A stretch of 28,928 nt of DNA from DASPLX01 sp035627375 (lineage in GTDB: Bacteria; Pseudomonadota; Gammaproteobacteria; Burkholderiales; Burkholderiaceae_D). The notes below the pieces were generated by a model that searched no databases, was not told the origin of the DNA, and worked only from the letters and a program-made list of their open reading frames with translations. Location of the stretch: positions 1 to 28,928 of the forward strand of contig DASPLX010000089.1 in the NCBI GenBank assembly GCA_035627375.1, in the 5' to 3' direction. This document shows, piece by piece, positions 1 through 8,523 of this stretch. The translations under genes and the position numbers were made by a program. The stretch's first letter is position 1; the number at the start of each line of letters is the position of its first letter.

Positions 1-200
1 TTGCCCTTGCTGCGGCCGTGGCCCGGCAGGTCGACCGCCAGCACGTTGAAACCATGATGCGCGAAATAGCGGCTCTGCAGGATCCAGACCGAATGATCGT
101 GCTGGGCGCCGTGGACGAACGCCACGGTCGGTAGGGTGGCATCGAACTTCTTGCCGCCGGTGTAGCAGTAGGCCTCGTGTCCTTGTACGTTCAGCAGCAT
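1..200 (-). CDS. Alpha/beta hydrolase, N-terminal part (cut by window edge)
   Basis: Reading leftward from an ATG at 198-200, the first 66 residues are visible and the gene continues past base 1. The fragment shows an early beta strand, then FVHGAQHDHSVW (an HG oxyanion-hole-type motif) and LAVDLPGHGRS, the usual strand-and-turn that precedes the nucleophile elbow in alpha/beta hydrolases. The nucleophile, acid and histidine lie outside the window, so activity and substrate cannot be judged. The start follows the metY stop codon by one base (stop at 202-204), with GGGAG just upstream acting as a plausible ribosome site inside the end of metY. The two are therefore probably co-transcribed. A homoserine O-acetyltransferase also has this fold and would fit next to metY, but the visible residues look like a generic hydrolase of the MhpC/proline-iminopeptidase kind. 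Confidence 0.8.
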   Translation of the reverse strand, partial: MLLNVQGHEAYCYTGGKKFDATLPTVAFVHGAQHDHSVWILQSRYFAHHGFNVLAVDLPGHGRSKG

Positions 201-201
201 C

Positions 202-1512
202 TCATGCTCCCTTCTGCGCGGCTTTCAGCCCGCGCGCCAGGTCTTCGATCAGGTCGTCGGCATCTTCGAGGCCGATCGACAGGCGCATCGTGCCTTCCGT
301 GATGCCGGCGGCGGCCAACTGGTCGGTCGGCACGCGGAAATGCGTGGTCGAAGCGGGATGGATGACGAGCGACTTGGCGTCGCCGACGTTGGCTAGGTGT
401 GAAAAGATGCCGAGCGCTTCGACGAAGCGCCGGCCGGCCGCGCGGTCGCCCTTGATGCCGAAGGAAAACACGGCCCCGCAGCCCTTCGGCAGCAGCGTCT
501 TGGCCAGCGCATGATCGGGATGCGATTCGAGTTCCGGATAGGCGATGGAGTCGACCGCCGGGTGGGTCGCGAGGAATTCGACCACCTTGCGCGTATTGGC
601 GACGTGCTTCTCCATGCGCAGCGCCAGCGTTTCGATGCCTTGCAGGATCGCGAATGCATTGTGCGGGCTCATCACGGCGCCGAAATCGCGCAAGCCTTCG
701 CGGCGGGCGCGCAGCGAGAACGGCGCCACCGTCGATTCTTCCGAAAACACCATGCCGTGAAAACCGTCGTACGGTTCGCAGAGTTCCGCGAAGCGCCCGG
801 TCTTTTCGTACGCCTCTTGCCAATCGAAGGTGCCGCCGTCGACAAGCAAGCCGCCGATGGCGGTGCCGTGTCCGCAGAGGAACTTGGTCGCGGAATGGAA
901 AATCAGGTCGGCGCCGTGATCGAACGGACGCAGGAGATACGGCGTCGTGAACGTCGCGTCGACCATCAGCGGCAGATGGTGCTCGTGCGCAAGCGCGGCG
1001 ACGCGCGGAATGTCGAGCACATCGAGGCCGGGATTGCCGAGCGTTTCGCCGAACAGGGCCTTGGTGTTGGGACGGATGGCGTTGCGCCAAGCGTCGATAT
1101 CGCGCGGATCGACGAAGGTGGTGTCGACGCCGAAGCGCTTCATGGTGTAGGCCAGCAGGTTCTGCGAACCGCCGTACAGCGCGCGCGACGCGACGATATG
1201 CGAACCGGCTCCGGCGATGGTAGCCAGGCCGAGATGCATCGCCGCCTGTCCGCTCGCGGTCGCGATGCCGGCGACGCCGCCTTCGAGGGCGGCGATGCGT
1301 TCTTCGAGCACGGCATTGGTCGGATTCGAGATGCGCGAATACACATGGCCCGCGCGTTCCATGTTGAACAGCGACGCCGCGTGATCGGAATCCTTGAAGA
1401 CGAACGAAGTGGTGAGATAGATCGGCGTGGCGCGCGCGCCGGTGGCCGGATCCGGGGCGGCGCCGGCGTGCAGCGCCAGCGTGTCGAAGCCGTGATAGTG
1501 AGGACCGCTCAT
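202..1512 (-). CDS. metY: O-acetylhomoserine sulfhydrylase (PLP-dependent)
   Basis: 436 residues, the usual length for MetY and longer than most MetZ or MetB proteins. The enzyme joins sulfide to O-acetylhomoserine to give homocysteine (direct sulfhydrylation route to methionine) in the cytoplasm. Visible family features of the Cys/Met PLP enzymes: the YSRISNPT motif (59-66) that contacts PLP phosphate from the neighbouring subunit, the SGQAA turn (87-91), VDATF (184-188) with the PLP-ring aspartate, and HSATK (206-210) with K210 as the Schiff-base lysine. The C-terminal part contains VIHPASTTH, typical of this branch. The residue after KFL is Cys213 where I would expect Gly; its meaning is unknown. 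The ATG at 1510-1512 has GGAGAA about 10 bases upstream. It runs divergently from the CBS-domain gene and leads directly into the hydrolase. An O-succinylhomoserine preference cannot be excluded from sequence. Confidence 0.93.
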   Translation of the reverse strand: MSGPHYHGFDTLALHAGAAPDPATGARATPIYLTTSFVFKDSDHAASLFNMERAGHVYSRISNPTNAVLEERIAALEGGVAGIATASGQAAMHLGLATIAGAGSHIVASRALYGGSQNLLAYTMKRFGVDTTFVDPRDIDAWRNAIRPNTKALFGETLGNPGLDVLDIPRVAALAHEHHLPLMVDATFTTPYLLRPFDHGADLIFHSATKFLCGHGTAIGGLLVDGGTFDWQEAYEKTGRFAELCEPYDGFHGMVFSEESTVAPFSLRARREGLRDFGAVMSPHNAFAILQGIETLALRMEKHVANTRKVVEFLATHPAVDSIAYPELESHPDHALAKTLLPKGCGAVFSFGIKGDRAAGRRFVEALGIFSHLANVGDAKSLVIHPASTTHFRVPTDQLAAAGITEGTMRLSIGLEDADDLIEDLARGLKAAQKGA

Positions 1513-1684
1513 GATGGGAACATTCTCCGAAACTTGATGACGCGCATCGTAGCATTAACGGCGCCGCCGGGCGATTTCCCGCGGGACGGAAACGGCGGGC
1601 TGTCCTTTCGTGCGCTGGATTTTTCCTCTCAGTTAAGCTACATTTGATTTGTCATTCTTGAACAACAACCGGCAGGGGCAGTCG

Positions 1685-2131
1685 ATGAAAGTCTCCGAAA
1701 TCCTGAAAGTCAAAGGCGATATTCTCTATACCGTCACGCCGGATACCCCGATGCTCAAGGCGGTGGAGACGATGGCCGAAAAGGATATCGGTTCGCTCGT
1801 CGTCATGGAGTTCGGAGAATTGGTCGGCATGCTGTCCTTCCGCGAGGTAATGAAGGCGCTGCGCGACAATCACGGCGAGGTCGGCGGCGGCACGGTGCGC
1901 AAGCACATGGACGATCATCCGATCACGATCACGCCCGACACGGAAGTCAACGAAGTGCGCCGCCTCATGCTCGAGAAGCATGCGCGCTACGTGCCGGTGG
2001 TGGAGGCCAAGACGCTGTACGGCGTGATGTCGTTCTACGATGTCGCCAAGGCGGTGCTGGAGGCCCAGAGCTTCGAAAACAAGATGTTGAAAGCCTATAT
2101 TCGCGACTGGCCTGCCGAAGGCGACGAATAA
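1685..2131 (+). CDS. Two-CBS-domain protein
   Basis: 148 residues from the ATG at 1685, chosen because AGGGG lies six bases upstream and the first CBS motif (MKVSEIL) begins right there. An in-frame TTG at 1649 would add 12 residues without a good ribosome site. Two CBS repeats fill the protein: the first about residues 8-62 (ends with GMLSFREVMKAL), the second about 75-130 (ends with GVMSFYDVAKAV). Stand-alone CBS pairs of this size are known to bind adenine nucleotides such as AMP, ATP or S-adenosylmethionine and act as regulatory modules, but the partner is not known. No catalytic domain, signal peptide or membrane segment is visible. The gene stands alone between the divergent metY gene and a strong terminator, so it is probably monocistronic. 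A link with methionine metabolism through the neighbour is only a guess. Confidence 0.9.
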   Translation: MKVSEILKVKGDILYTVTPDTPMLKAVETMAEKDIGSLVVMEFGELVGMLSFREVMKALRDNHGEVGGGTVRKHMDDHPITITPDTEVNEVRRLMLEKHARYVPVVEAKTLYGVMSFYDVAKAVLEAQSFENKMLKAYIRDWPAEGDE

Positions 2132-2154
2132 GGCCGTGTCTCGATTTTCCCTGC

Positions 2155-2190
2155 AAAGCCGTTCACGTGCGTAGCGTGAACGGCTTTTTT
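2155..2190 (+). terminator. Rho-independent terminator after CBS gene
   Basis: Perfect stem GCCGTTCACG (2158-2167) with CGTGAACGGC (2175-2184), seven-base loop, followed by six T (2185-2190). Flanking A residues at 2155-2157 extend the pairing into the T run. It begins 24 bases after the CBS stop codon. Confidence 0.92.
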
Positions 2191-2218
2191 CTTGTGTTGA
2201 GCGAAAGGATCGCCCCCT

Positions 2219-3211
2219 ATGCATATCGCCGTCATCGGAGCCGGCCTGGCCGGATTGATCTGCGTCAAGGAATTGCAAAAGCGCGGCCATAGCGCGGTTG
2301 TCTATGAGAAGAGCGCCGACGTCGGCGGCCGGATGCGCACGCGTGAAACCGAGCTCGGCGGTTTCGATCTCGGCGCGCAGTATTTCACGGCGACGAGCCC
2401 CGCATTCAAGACGGCGATCGCGGGCTGGCGCAAGGCCGGTTGGGTCGCACCCTGGGAAGCGCGGCTGGCTTCCTTGCATGATGGGTGCGTCGAACCGGCC
2501 GGACGGAGGCAGCAGCGCTTCGCCGCCGTGCCCGGCATGAGCACGCTGGCGCGCCGCCTCGCCGAAGGCGTCGACGTGCGCACCGGCCAGGTCGTGCGCC
2601 GCCTGGTGCGTCATGGCGAGCAATGGCTATTGACGATACGCGCCGATACGGTGCCAATCGACGCGACCGCGGGCCCGTTCGATGCGGTCGTCGTCGCCGC
2701 CACGTCGGATCATGCCGCGCTCCTGCTGCGCGACATTCCGCGGTTTGCCGGGCAGGCGGAGAAAGCCCGCCTGCTGCCGTGCTGGGCATTGATGCTGGCT
2801 TTCCAGGATTCTCTCGGCCTGGACTACGACGGCGCCTGGGTGCGAAGCTCGCGCCTCGCATGGATTTGCCGCGATTCATCGAAGCCGCAACGGCGGCCCG
2901 GCGAGCATTGGGTGGCGCATGCGCCGGCCGCTTGGAGTATCGAGCATTTCGACGACGATCCGGAACGCGTCAGGGAGAAGATGCTCAAGGCCTTTCACGA
3001 GGCGACCGGCACCCATGTCCATCCGGTCTATGCCCAGGCTTATCGCTGGGCTTACGCCCAGTCCGCCGTTCCCGTCGAGGCCGATTGCCTATGGGATCCG
3101 GGCATGCGGGTCGGCGTCTGCGGCGACTGGTTCGCCGCCGGGCTCGACGGCGGCGGACGGATCGAGAATGCCTATTTGAGCGGGACGGCATTGGGCGGTA
3201 TCGCCGGCTGA
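2219..3211 (+). CDS. FAD-dependent amine oxidase-like oxidoreductase (renalase-like family)
   Basis: 330 residues. The N-terminus is a Rossmann dinucleotide fold: beta strand followed by GAGLAG (7-12), an acidic residue closing the second strand (E30), then the GGRMRT motif (36-41) typical of flavin amine oxidases and phytoene-desaturase-like proteins. The C-terminus has VCGDWFAAGLDGG followed by ENAYLSG, the usual second FAD contact. The total length and layout fit the compact NAD/FAD-dependent oxidoreductases annotated as renalase-like in bacteria. Substrate is unknown; it could oxidise reduced nicotinamide isomers like renalase or an amine. No signal peptide or membrane segment is seen, so it is cytoplasmic. 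ATG at 2219 has AAAGGA nine bases upstream (2204-2209). It follows the CBS-gene terminator and precedes a separate promoter, so it may be transcribed alone. Confidence 0.85.
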   Translation: MHIAVIGAGLAGLICVKELQKRGHSAVVYEKSADVGGRMRTRETELGGFDLGAQYFTATSPAFKTAIAGWRKAGWVAPWEARLASLHDGCVEPAGRRQQRFAAVPGMSTLARRLAEGVDVRTGQVVRRLVRHGEQWLLTIRADTVPIDATAGPFDAVVVAATSDHAALLLRDIPRFAGQAEKARLLPCWALMLAFQDSLGLDYDGAWVRSSRLAWICRDSSKPQRRPGEHWVAHAPAAWSIEHFDDDPERVREKMLKAFHEATGTHVHPVYAQAYRWAYAQSAVPVEADCLWDPGMRVGVCGDWFAAGLDGGGRIENAYLSGTALGGIAG

Positions 3212-3251
3212 TACCGGCGGTGTTCCGCCCTTGAGCGGAGCGGAGAAGATC

Positions 3252-3282
3252 TTGCGGGAGCGGCAGAGAAACGGCCTATAAT
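3252..3282 (+). promoter_or_regulatory. Candidate sigma-70 promoter for the transporter-acyltransferase gene
   Basis: A perfect TATAAT sits at 3277-3282 with TTGCGG at 3252-3257 as a weak -35 element. The spacer is 19 bases, longer than ideal. Predicted start of transcription near 3289, about 24 bases before the ATG at 3313. The perfect -10 in otherwise GC-rich DNA is the main support. Confidence 0.55.
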
Positions 3283-3312
3283 CCGCGCACCAGCAACTCA
3301 TTTCCTATCAGC

Positions 3313-5199
3313 ATGAGCCAATCCAGCCAATTCTCTCTGCTGCGGCAGCGCCGTTTCGCGCCGTTCTTCTGGACTCAGTTCTTCGGCGCCTTCAACGACA
3401 ATGTCTTCAAGACGGCGCTGATCACGGCGATCACTTATGATGCCTTGAGTTGGACGACGCTGGATGTCGGCTTTCTCAATCAATTGATTCCCGGCCTGTT
3501 CATCCTCCCGTTCGTGCTGTTCTCGGCCACCGCCGGTCAATTGGCGGACAAGCTCGAAAAGGCGCGGCTGGCGCGGTTCGTGAAATTGCTCGAAATCGTC
3601 ATCATGATGATAGCCGCGGCAGGTTGGCTGACGCACAATCTGTGGCTGCTGATCGCCGCAGTGGTCGGGATGGGCGTGCATTCGACGATGTTCGGGCCGG
3701 TCAAATACGCCTACCTGCCGCAACACTTGAAGCAGGATGAGCTGATCGGCGGCAATGGCGTGATCGAAATGGGAACCTTCGTCGGCATCCTGCTCGGCGA
3801 GGTGCTCGGCGCGGTGCTTGCCGCTCATAAGCCGTGGGGCATCGAACTGGTGGCGGGCGGCACGGTGGCGATCGCGATCGTCGGGTGGCTGGCGAGCCGC
3901 CGGATTCCGTTGTCGCCGGCGCCGGAGCCGGAACTGAAGATCAGCCGGAATCCGTTCGCCGAGATGGTGCGCAACATCAGTTTTTCGCGCCAGAATCGGC
4001 CGGTGTTCCTGTCCTTGCTGGGCAATTCCTGGTTCTGGTTCTACGGCGCCATCATCCTGGCCCAGTTTCCGGTCTTCGCCAAGGATTACCTGCGCGGCGA
4101 CCATGGCGTCTTCGTGCTGCTGCTGACGGTGTTCTCGCTCGGCATCGGCGCCGGCTCGCTGCTGTGCGAACGCCTGTCGGGCCACAAGGTCGAGATCGGG
4201 CTGGTGCCGTTCGGCTCGATCGGACTGTCGGCGTTCGGCGTCGATCTGTATCTTGCCAGCGAGGCTTATCAAGCCGCCCAGACGGTCGACGTCGCCGGTT
4301 TCCTGGCGCAGCCCGGCAGCTGGCGCCTCCTGTTCGATTGCGTGATGATCGGCGTGTTCGGCGGTTTCTACATCGTGCCGCTGTTCGCGTTGATCCAGAC
4401 GCGTTGCGATCCCAAGCATGTTTCCCGCACCATCGCGGGCATGAATATTCTCAATGCCTTGTTCATGGTGGCCGCCGCGCTGGCCGCCATGGTCATGCTG
4501 GAAGCGGGCTTCACGATTCCTCAGATCTTCCTGGCCACCGCGGCGTTGAACGCCGTGGTCGCGCTGTATATTTTCTCGCTCGTGCCCGAATTCCTGATGC
4601 GTTTCCTCGCCTGGCTGCTGATTCATACGATCCATCGGGTGAAGGTGGTCGATCCGGAACGCATTCCGGAAGAGGGGCCGGCCGTCCTCGTGTGCAACCA
4701 CGTCAGCTATGTCGACGCGATCGTGATCATGGCGGCCAGCCCGCGCCCGATCCGCTTCGTGATGGATCACCGGATCTTCAAGATACCGCTGCTGTCGTGG
4801 ATCTTCCGCACCGCGAAGGCGATTCCGATTGCGCCGGCCAAGGAAGACCCGTGGTTGATGGAGAAGGCGTATATCGATATCGCGCAGGCCTTGCATGAAG
4901 GCGAACTCGTCTGCATCTTCCCGGAAGGCAGGCTGACCAGCACTGGAGAGATGAACGAGTTCAAGGGGGGCGTGAAGAAAATCATCGAACGTACGCCGGT
5001 CCCGGTGATTCCGATGGCTCTGCGCGGGCTATGGGGCAGCCTCCTGACGCGTCATCCTGGCAATCCGTTCGAACGCTCGTTCCGCCGCGGGCCGCGCTCG
5101 CATCTGTCGCTGGTCGTCGGCCAGCCGGTGGCGCCGGCGCATGCGACTCCGGACGTCTTGTACGAGAGGGTGCTGGCCTTGCGCGGCGAGTGGAAATGA
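3313..5199 (+). CDS. Lysophospholipid transporter (LplT-like MFS) fused to PlsC-type acyltransferase
   Basis: 628 residues in two parts. Residues about 14-425 are a major-facilitator transporter, with FGAFNDNVFKTAL near the start as in LplT lysophospholipid flippases. Residues about 430-628 are a glycerolipid acyltransferase: NHVSYVD (462-468) supplies the HX4D catalytic pair H463/D468, and FPEGRLT (536-542) is the phosphate-binding motif. The likely job is to flip lysophospholipid inward across the inner membrane and re-acylate it, repairing phospholipids. In E. coli, LplT is separate and the acyltransferase is joined to an acyl-ACP synthetase (Aas). Here the transporter comes first and no AMP-ligase domain follows, so acyl donor supply must come from elsewhere. 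No clear ribosome site precedes the ATG. The stop codon lies three bases from the stop of the opposing kinase gene. Confidence 0.9.
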   Translation: MSQSSQFSLLRQRRFAPFFWTQFFGAFNDNVFKTALITAITYDALSWTTLDVGFLNQLIPGLFILPFVLFSATAGQLADKLEKARLARFVKLLEIVIMMIAAAGWLTHNLWLLIAAVVGMGVHSTMFGPVKYAYLPQHLKQDELIGGNGVIEMGTFVGILLGEVLGAVLAAHKPWGIELVAGGTVAIAIVGWLASRRIPLSPAPEPELKISRNPFAEMVRNISFSRQNRPVFLSLLGNSWFWFYGAIILAQFPVFAKDYLRGDHGVFVLLLTVFSLGIGAGSLLCERLSGHKVEIGLVPFGSIGLSAFGVDLYLASEAYQAAQTVDVAGFLAQPGSWRLLFDCVMIGVFGGFYIVPLFALIQTRCDPKHVSRTIAGMNILNALFMVAAALAAMVMLEAGFTIPQIFLATAALNAVVALYIFSLVPEFLMRFLAWLLIHTIHRVKVVDPERIPEEGPAVLVCNHVSYVDAIVIMAASPRPIRFVMDHRIFKIPLLSWIFRTAKAIPIAPAKEDPWLMEKAYIDIAQALHEGELVCIFPEGRLTSTGEMNEFKGGVKKIIERTPVPVIPMALRGLWGSLLTRHPGNPFERSFRRGPRSHLSLVVGQPVAPAHATPDVLYERVLALRGEWK

Positions 5200-5202
5200 C
5201 GA

Positions 5203-8200
5203 TCAACTGGTGACCGTCTTCGCCGCCATGGACAATTCATCGCCCTGGCGTTGCGGGGCCACGGTCGGCAGGTTCAGAATGAACGTGGTGCCGACGCCGA
5301 CTTCGCTTTGAACGCGGATGCGGCCGCCGAGAATGCCGGACACGATATTATGTGTGATGTTCAGGCCGAGGCCGGAGCCGCCGGCGCCGAGCTTGGTCGT
5401 GAAGAAAGGATCGAAAATGCGGTTCAGGTTGGCCGGCGGAATGCCGACGCCGTCGTCCAGCACGCTCATTTCGATCCAGCCGTCGCCGGATTCCTGCGCC
5501 CGTATCGTCACCGTTCCGGCCTCCCTGCCTTCGAAGGCGTGCAGCAGGGCGTTGTTGACCAGATTGGCGATGACTTGCCCGAGCGGACCGGGGTAGCTGT
5601 CGAGCACGAGGCCGTCGGCGATCTGCTGCTCCACCTTGTAGGCGGTTTTCTTGAGGGTCGGCCAGAGCGTCAGCATGATTTCCGACACCATTTCGGCCAG
5701 CGTGAAGGTACGCCGCTGGCTGCTGGTCTGGTCGACGGCCACCTGCTTGAAGCTGGTGACAAGATTCGCGGCGCGATGCAGGTTGCGGATCAGGATGTCG
5801 CCTGCCTTGTTGGCATCGGCGATATAGTTTTCCAGCACGGAGCGCTTCAAGCCGTTGCCGGACTGGTAATTGGTAGTCAGGAGCCGGGTCTGGTCTACCA
5901 GCGTGCTGGCGACCATCAGGCTGTTGCCGATCGGCGTATTGAGTTCGTGCGCGACGCCGGCCACCAGCGAGCCGAGCGCCGCCAGCTTTTCGCTGCGCAC
6001 GAGCTCTTCCTGCGCCACGTTCAGGGTTTGCAATGCGTTCGCCAGTTCGCGATTGGCGCGCTGCAATTCCTCGGTGCGCTGGACCACGCGCTCCTCGAGT
6101 GTCGCGTTGAGCTCGCGTATCTCGTTCTCGATGCGCCGTTTGTCGGTGACGTCCTCGAATGCGAGGATGTTGAAACGCTCGCCTTCCTGTTCGAAGGAGT
6201 GGCCGGAGAATTGCACCAGCACCGTGCTGCCGTCGCCGCGATTCATCCAGATCTCGTGCCGCCGATCGTCCGCGCCGTCGGAGCCGAGCTCGGTGAGCAG
6301 CATGTCGCGGTCCGCCGGATTGCAATACAGGTTGAGTTCTTCCGTATTCTTGCCGATGACGGCATTCCTGCTGCGCACGAACAGTTTCTCGAACGCGTGG
6401 TTGACGTTTCTTAACACGCGGTTGCCCAGCGCTTCGGTCACCGCCAGGGCGATCGGGGATGATTCGAAGATCGTCGAGAAGCGCTGTTCGCTCGAGCGCA
6501 ATTCCGCCTCCGCCCGCTTGCGCTCGATCTCGGCCGAGGCCCGTTCGCTGAACACCTGCAACAGCGATTTAACGAGGTCGGAATTGGTCAAGGGCTCGGA
6601 ATGCAGGATTTCCAGCGCGCCGATCACGTTGCCGCCCGCATCGCGCAACGGGGCGCCGGCGTAACTGTCGAAACCTTCGTCGACCAGTCCCTGGGCACGC
6701 GGAAACTGCGTCCGGATGCCGGTGGAAAAGACGCATAGATCGCCGGTCAGCGTGCGTTCGCACGGCGCGCCAAGGGTGCTGAATTCATAGTTGTCCACCG
6801 GACGGCCGCGGATGTGGGCCGCCACGGTGCCGATGCGGTGCGGCTGGTCCGGCAGGCGCAAGCCGATCACGGCGCAATCGACGCGCAGGGCGGAGGCCAG
6901 GTCGGCCACCAGCAATTCGAAGAACGATTCGCCGGCCAGATATTGGGTGCCTTGCGCCAGGCGCAGCAGGGCGCGGTCGGCCTCGGCCTTCTGTTCCTCG
7001 AGCTGGCGCTGATCGGTCACGTCGCGGATGACCGCCATCATGTAGTGCTGGTTGCCGACGTCGAACACCGTGGCGTTGGTCAGGCATTGCCGCAGATTGC
7101 CGTATTTGGTGCGCATGGTCCACGGGAAGTCGCGCACCAGCTTGTCGCGCAGCAGCTGCGCGATCATGCGCTTGCGGTCTTCCGAATCGCCCCAGATCTG
7201 CAGCTCGAGCGCGGTCTTGCCGGCGACTTCCTCGCGCCGGTAGCCGGCGACGCGCTCGAACGACTGGTTGACGTCGATGATCGTGCCTTCGTTGATCAGG
7301 GCGATCGTGACCGGGTCCGGATTGCATTGGAAAGCGCTGGAGAACTTGGCTTCGGAAAGCCGCTGGGCTTCCTCCGTCCGCCGCCGCTCGGTGATGTCTT
7401 CCGCCATCGACAGCAGGCGGCCGGTCTGGCCGGTTTCGTCGCTGATATGGGTATGGCTCCATTGGCAGATGATGACCTTGCCGTCGGCGCGAATGTTCTC
7501 GTTGATCGTATGGGCGTCGCCGGAATTGAGCATGAATTCGTTGAAGATCTCGTTCCCGCTTCCCGACGACGCGCCGCGATCGATGAAGCTGCCGTGCCGG
7601 CCGATCGCCTGTTCGCGCGTATAGCCGAAGATGCGTTCGGCCGCGGTGTTCCATTCGATCACTCGGAAATTGTTGTCCCACTCGATGATCGCGATCGGGC
7701 TCTGCTCGACCAGCGCGCGGAAGCGGCGTTCGCGTTCGTGCAGTTCCTGCTCGATCTGCTTGCGCTTGTCGATGTCGAGCTCGAGCTCGTGGTTCTTGCG
7801 ATCGAGTTCCTCGAACAGCTTGCGCAGCGAAAGACGGGTGTCCTCGAGCCGGCGGCCGAGCAGGCCGATCTCGTCGAGATTGGTCCAGGTGAAGGGGATG
7901 TCGAGCTCGCGGCTGGCCAAGCGTTCCGCGCCCTTGGACAGGCGCTGCAGCGGCGAGACCAGGCGTTTTTCGAGAAGCACCAGGATCAGGGCGATCGACA
8001 CGATCACCTGGGCCGTGAGCGCCGCCATTTGCGCGATCATGGCGTCGATCATGATCTTGCGCAGGCGCGTGCTGCCGACCTCGAGCTCGATCGAGCCGAT
8101 CGTGCTGCCGCGATAGATCACGGGCCGCTCGATGGATTCCGTGTAGCCGACCCGGCGCTCCGGATGTTCCCCGGAGACGAACACGCCGAGCGCGTTGTCG

Positions 8201-8472
8201 CGCACCTTGATGCGGATGATGTCCTCGTTGCGCGCCATCATGGCGTCGAGCAGGGCGCCGCCGCTTTCCTGGTTGATGTTCCAGAGCGGCTCCTGCATCC
8301 CGTTCGCGAGGATGTCGGCGTTCAGCGTCAGCAGGTCGTGGGTCTGCTTCTTGACGTCTTCATCGTAGCGCTTGAACCAGGAGTAGCCGTTGATCAGCAA
8401 TGCCGGGAGGATCAGGCCGAGCACCACCACCATTACGAGTGCGCGCCGTATCGTCAATGTGGAACCGATCAT
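5203..8472 (-). CDS. Multi-sensor histidine kinase (HAMP, PAS, PAS, GAF, PAS, kinase)
   Basis: 1089 residues. Order visible: membrane segment 10-30, extracytoplasmic sensor about 33-140, second membrane segment about 147-167, HAMP 168-220, coiled coil 220-250, PAS 250-362, PAS 370-490, GAF 505-645, PAS 660-780, coiled coil 780-830, then the kinase core. The phospho-accepting histidine is H842 in AHELNTPIGN. The ATPase shows an N box (N970 and N974), DDGVG (1006-1010) and GSGLGLN (1032-1038), all intact. The GAF domain has the GAPCE...C pattern (C571, C580) of a common signalling GAF subfamily. No receiver domain is attached. It lies 51 bases downstream of a response regulator on the same strand, its probable partner. 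GGAGAG precedes the ATG at 8472. Input signals are unknown; several PAS domains could bind heme, flavin or small molecules, but no diagnostic ligand is visible. Confidence 0.94.
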   Translation of the reverse strand: MIGSTLTIRRALVMVVVLGLILPALLINGYSWFKRYDEDVKKQTHDLLTLNADILANGMQEPLWNINQESGGALLDAMMARNEDIIRIKVRDNALGVFVSGEHPERRVGYTESIERPVIYRGSTIGSIELEVGSTRLRKIMIDAMIAQMAALTAQVIVSIALILVLLEKRLVSPLQRLSKGAERLASRELDIPFTWTNLDEIGLLGRRLEDTRLSLRKLFEELDRKNHELELDIDKRKQIEQELHERERRFRALVEQSPIAIIEWDNNFRVIEWNTAAERIFGYTREQAIGRHGSFIDRGASSGSGNEIFNEFMLNSGDAHTINENIRADGKVIICQWSHTHISDETGQTGRLLSMAEDITERRRTEEAQRLSEAKFSSAFQCNPDPVTIALINEGTIIDVNQSFERVAGYRREEVAGKTALELQIWGDSEDRKRMIAQLLRDKLVRDFPWTMRTKYGNLRQCLTNATVFDVGNQHYMMAVIRDVTDQRQLEEQKAEADRALLRLAQGTQYLAGESFFELLVADLASALRVDCAVIGLRLPDQPHRIGTVAAHIRGRPVDNYEFSTLGAPCERTLTGDLCVFSTGIRTQFPRAQGLVDEGFDSYAGAPLRDAGGNVIGALEILHSEPLTNSDLVKSLLQVFSERASAEIERKRAEAELRSSEQRFSTIFESSPIALAVTEALGNRVLRNVNHAFEKLFVRSRNAVIGKNTEELNLYCNPADRDMLLTELGSDGADDRRHEIWMNRGDGSTVLVQFSGHSFEQEGERFNILAFEDVTDKRRIENEIRELNATLEERVVQRTEELQRANRELANALQTLNVAQEELVRSEKLAALGSLVAGVAHELNTPIGNSLMVASTLVDQTRLLTTNYQSGNGLKRSVLENYIADANKAGDILIRNLHRAANLVTSFKQVAVDQTSSQRRTFTLAEMVSEIMLTLWPTLKKTAYKVEQQIADGLVLDSYPGPLGQVIANLVNNALLHAFEGREAGTVTIRAQESGDGWIEMSVLDDGVGIPPANLNRIFDPFFTTKLGAGGSGLGLNITHNIVSGILGGRIRVQSEVGVGTTFILNLPTVAPQRQGDELSMAAKTVTS

Positions 8473-8523
8473 CGCTCTCTCTCCACCGCGCTTCGTCTCA
8501 TGGGTCCGGCGCGGCTGTCTTGA

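Noticed and set aside
191..1555. A 454-codon frame on the same strand as metY, slightly longer than it
   Set aside because: It is the alternate frame of metY; its protein is Arg-rich nonsense while the 436-residue frame carries all PLP-enzyme motifs.
1649..1684. Upstream TTG start for the CBS-domain gene
   Set aside because: The added residues show no conserved character and the ATG at 1685 has a well-placed AGGGG.
3298..4896. A 532-codon open frame on the minus strand opposite the transporter-acyltransferase gene
   Set aside because: Very rich in Arg, His, Gln and Asp with no domain; it is antisense to a membrane protein whose hydrophobic codons produce exactly this composition.
6814..8523. 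A 569-codon open frame on the plus strand opposite the sensor kinase
   Set aside because: Shadow of the kinase; composition is typical antisense GC-rich translation.
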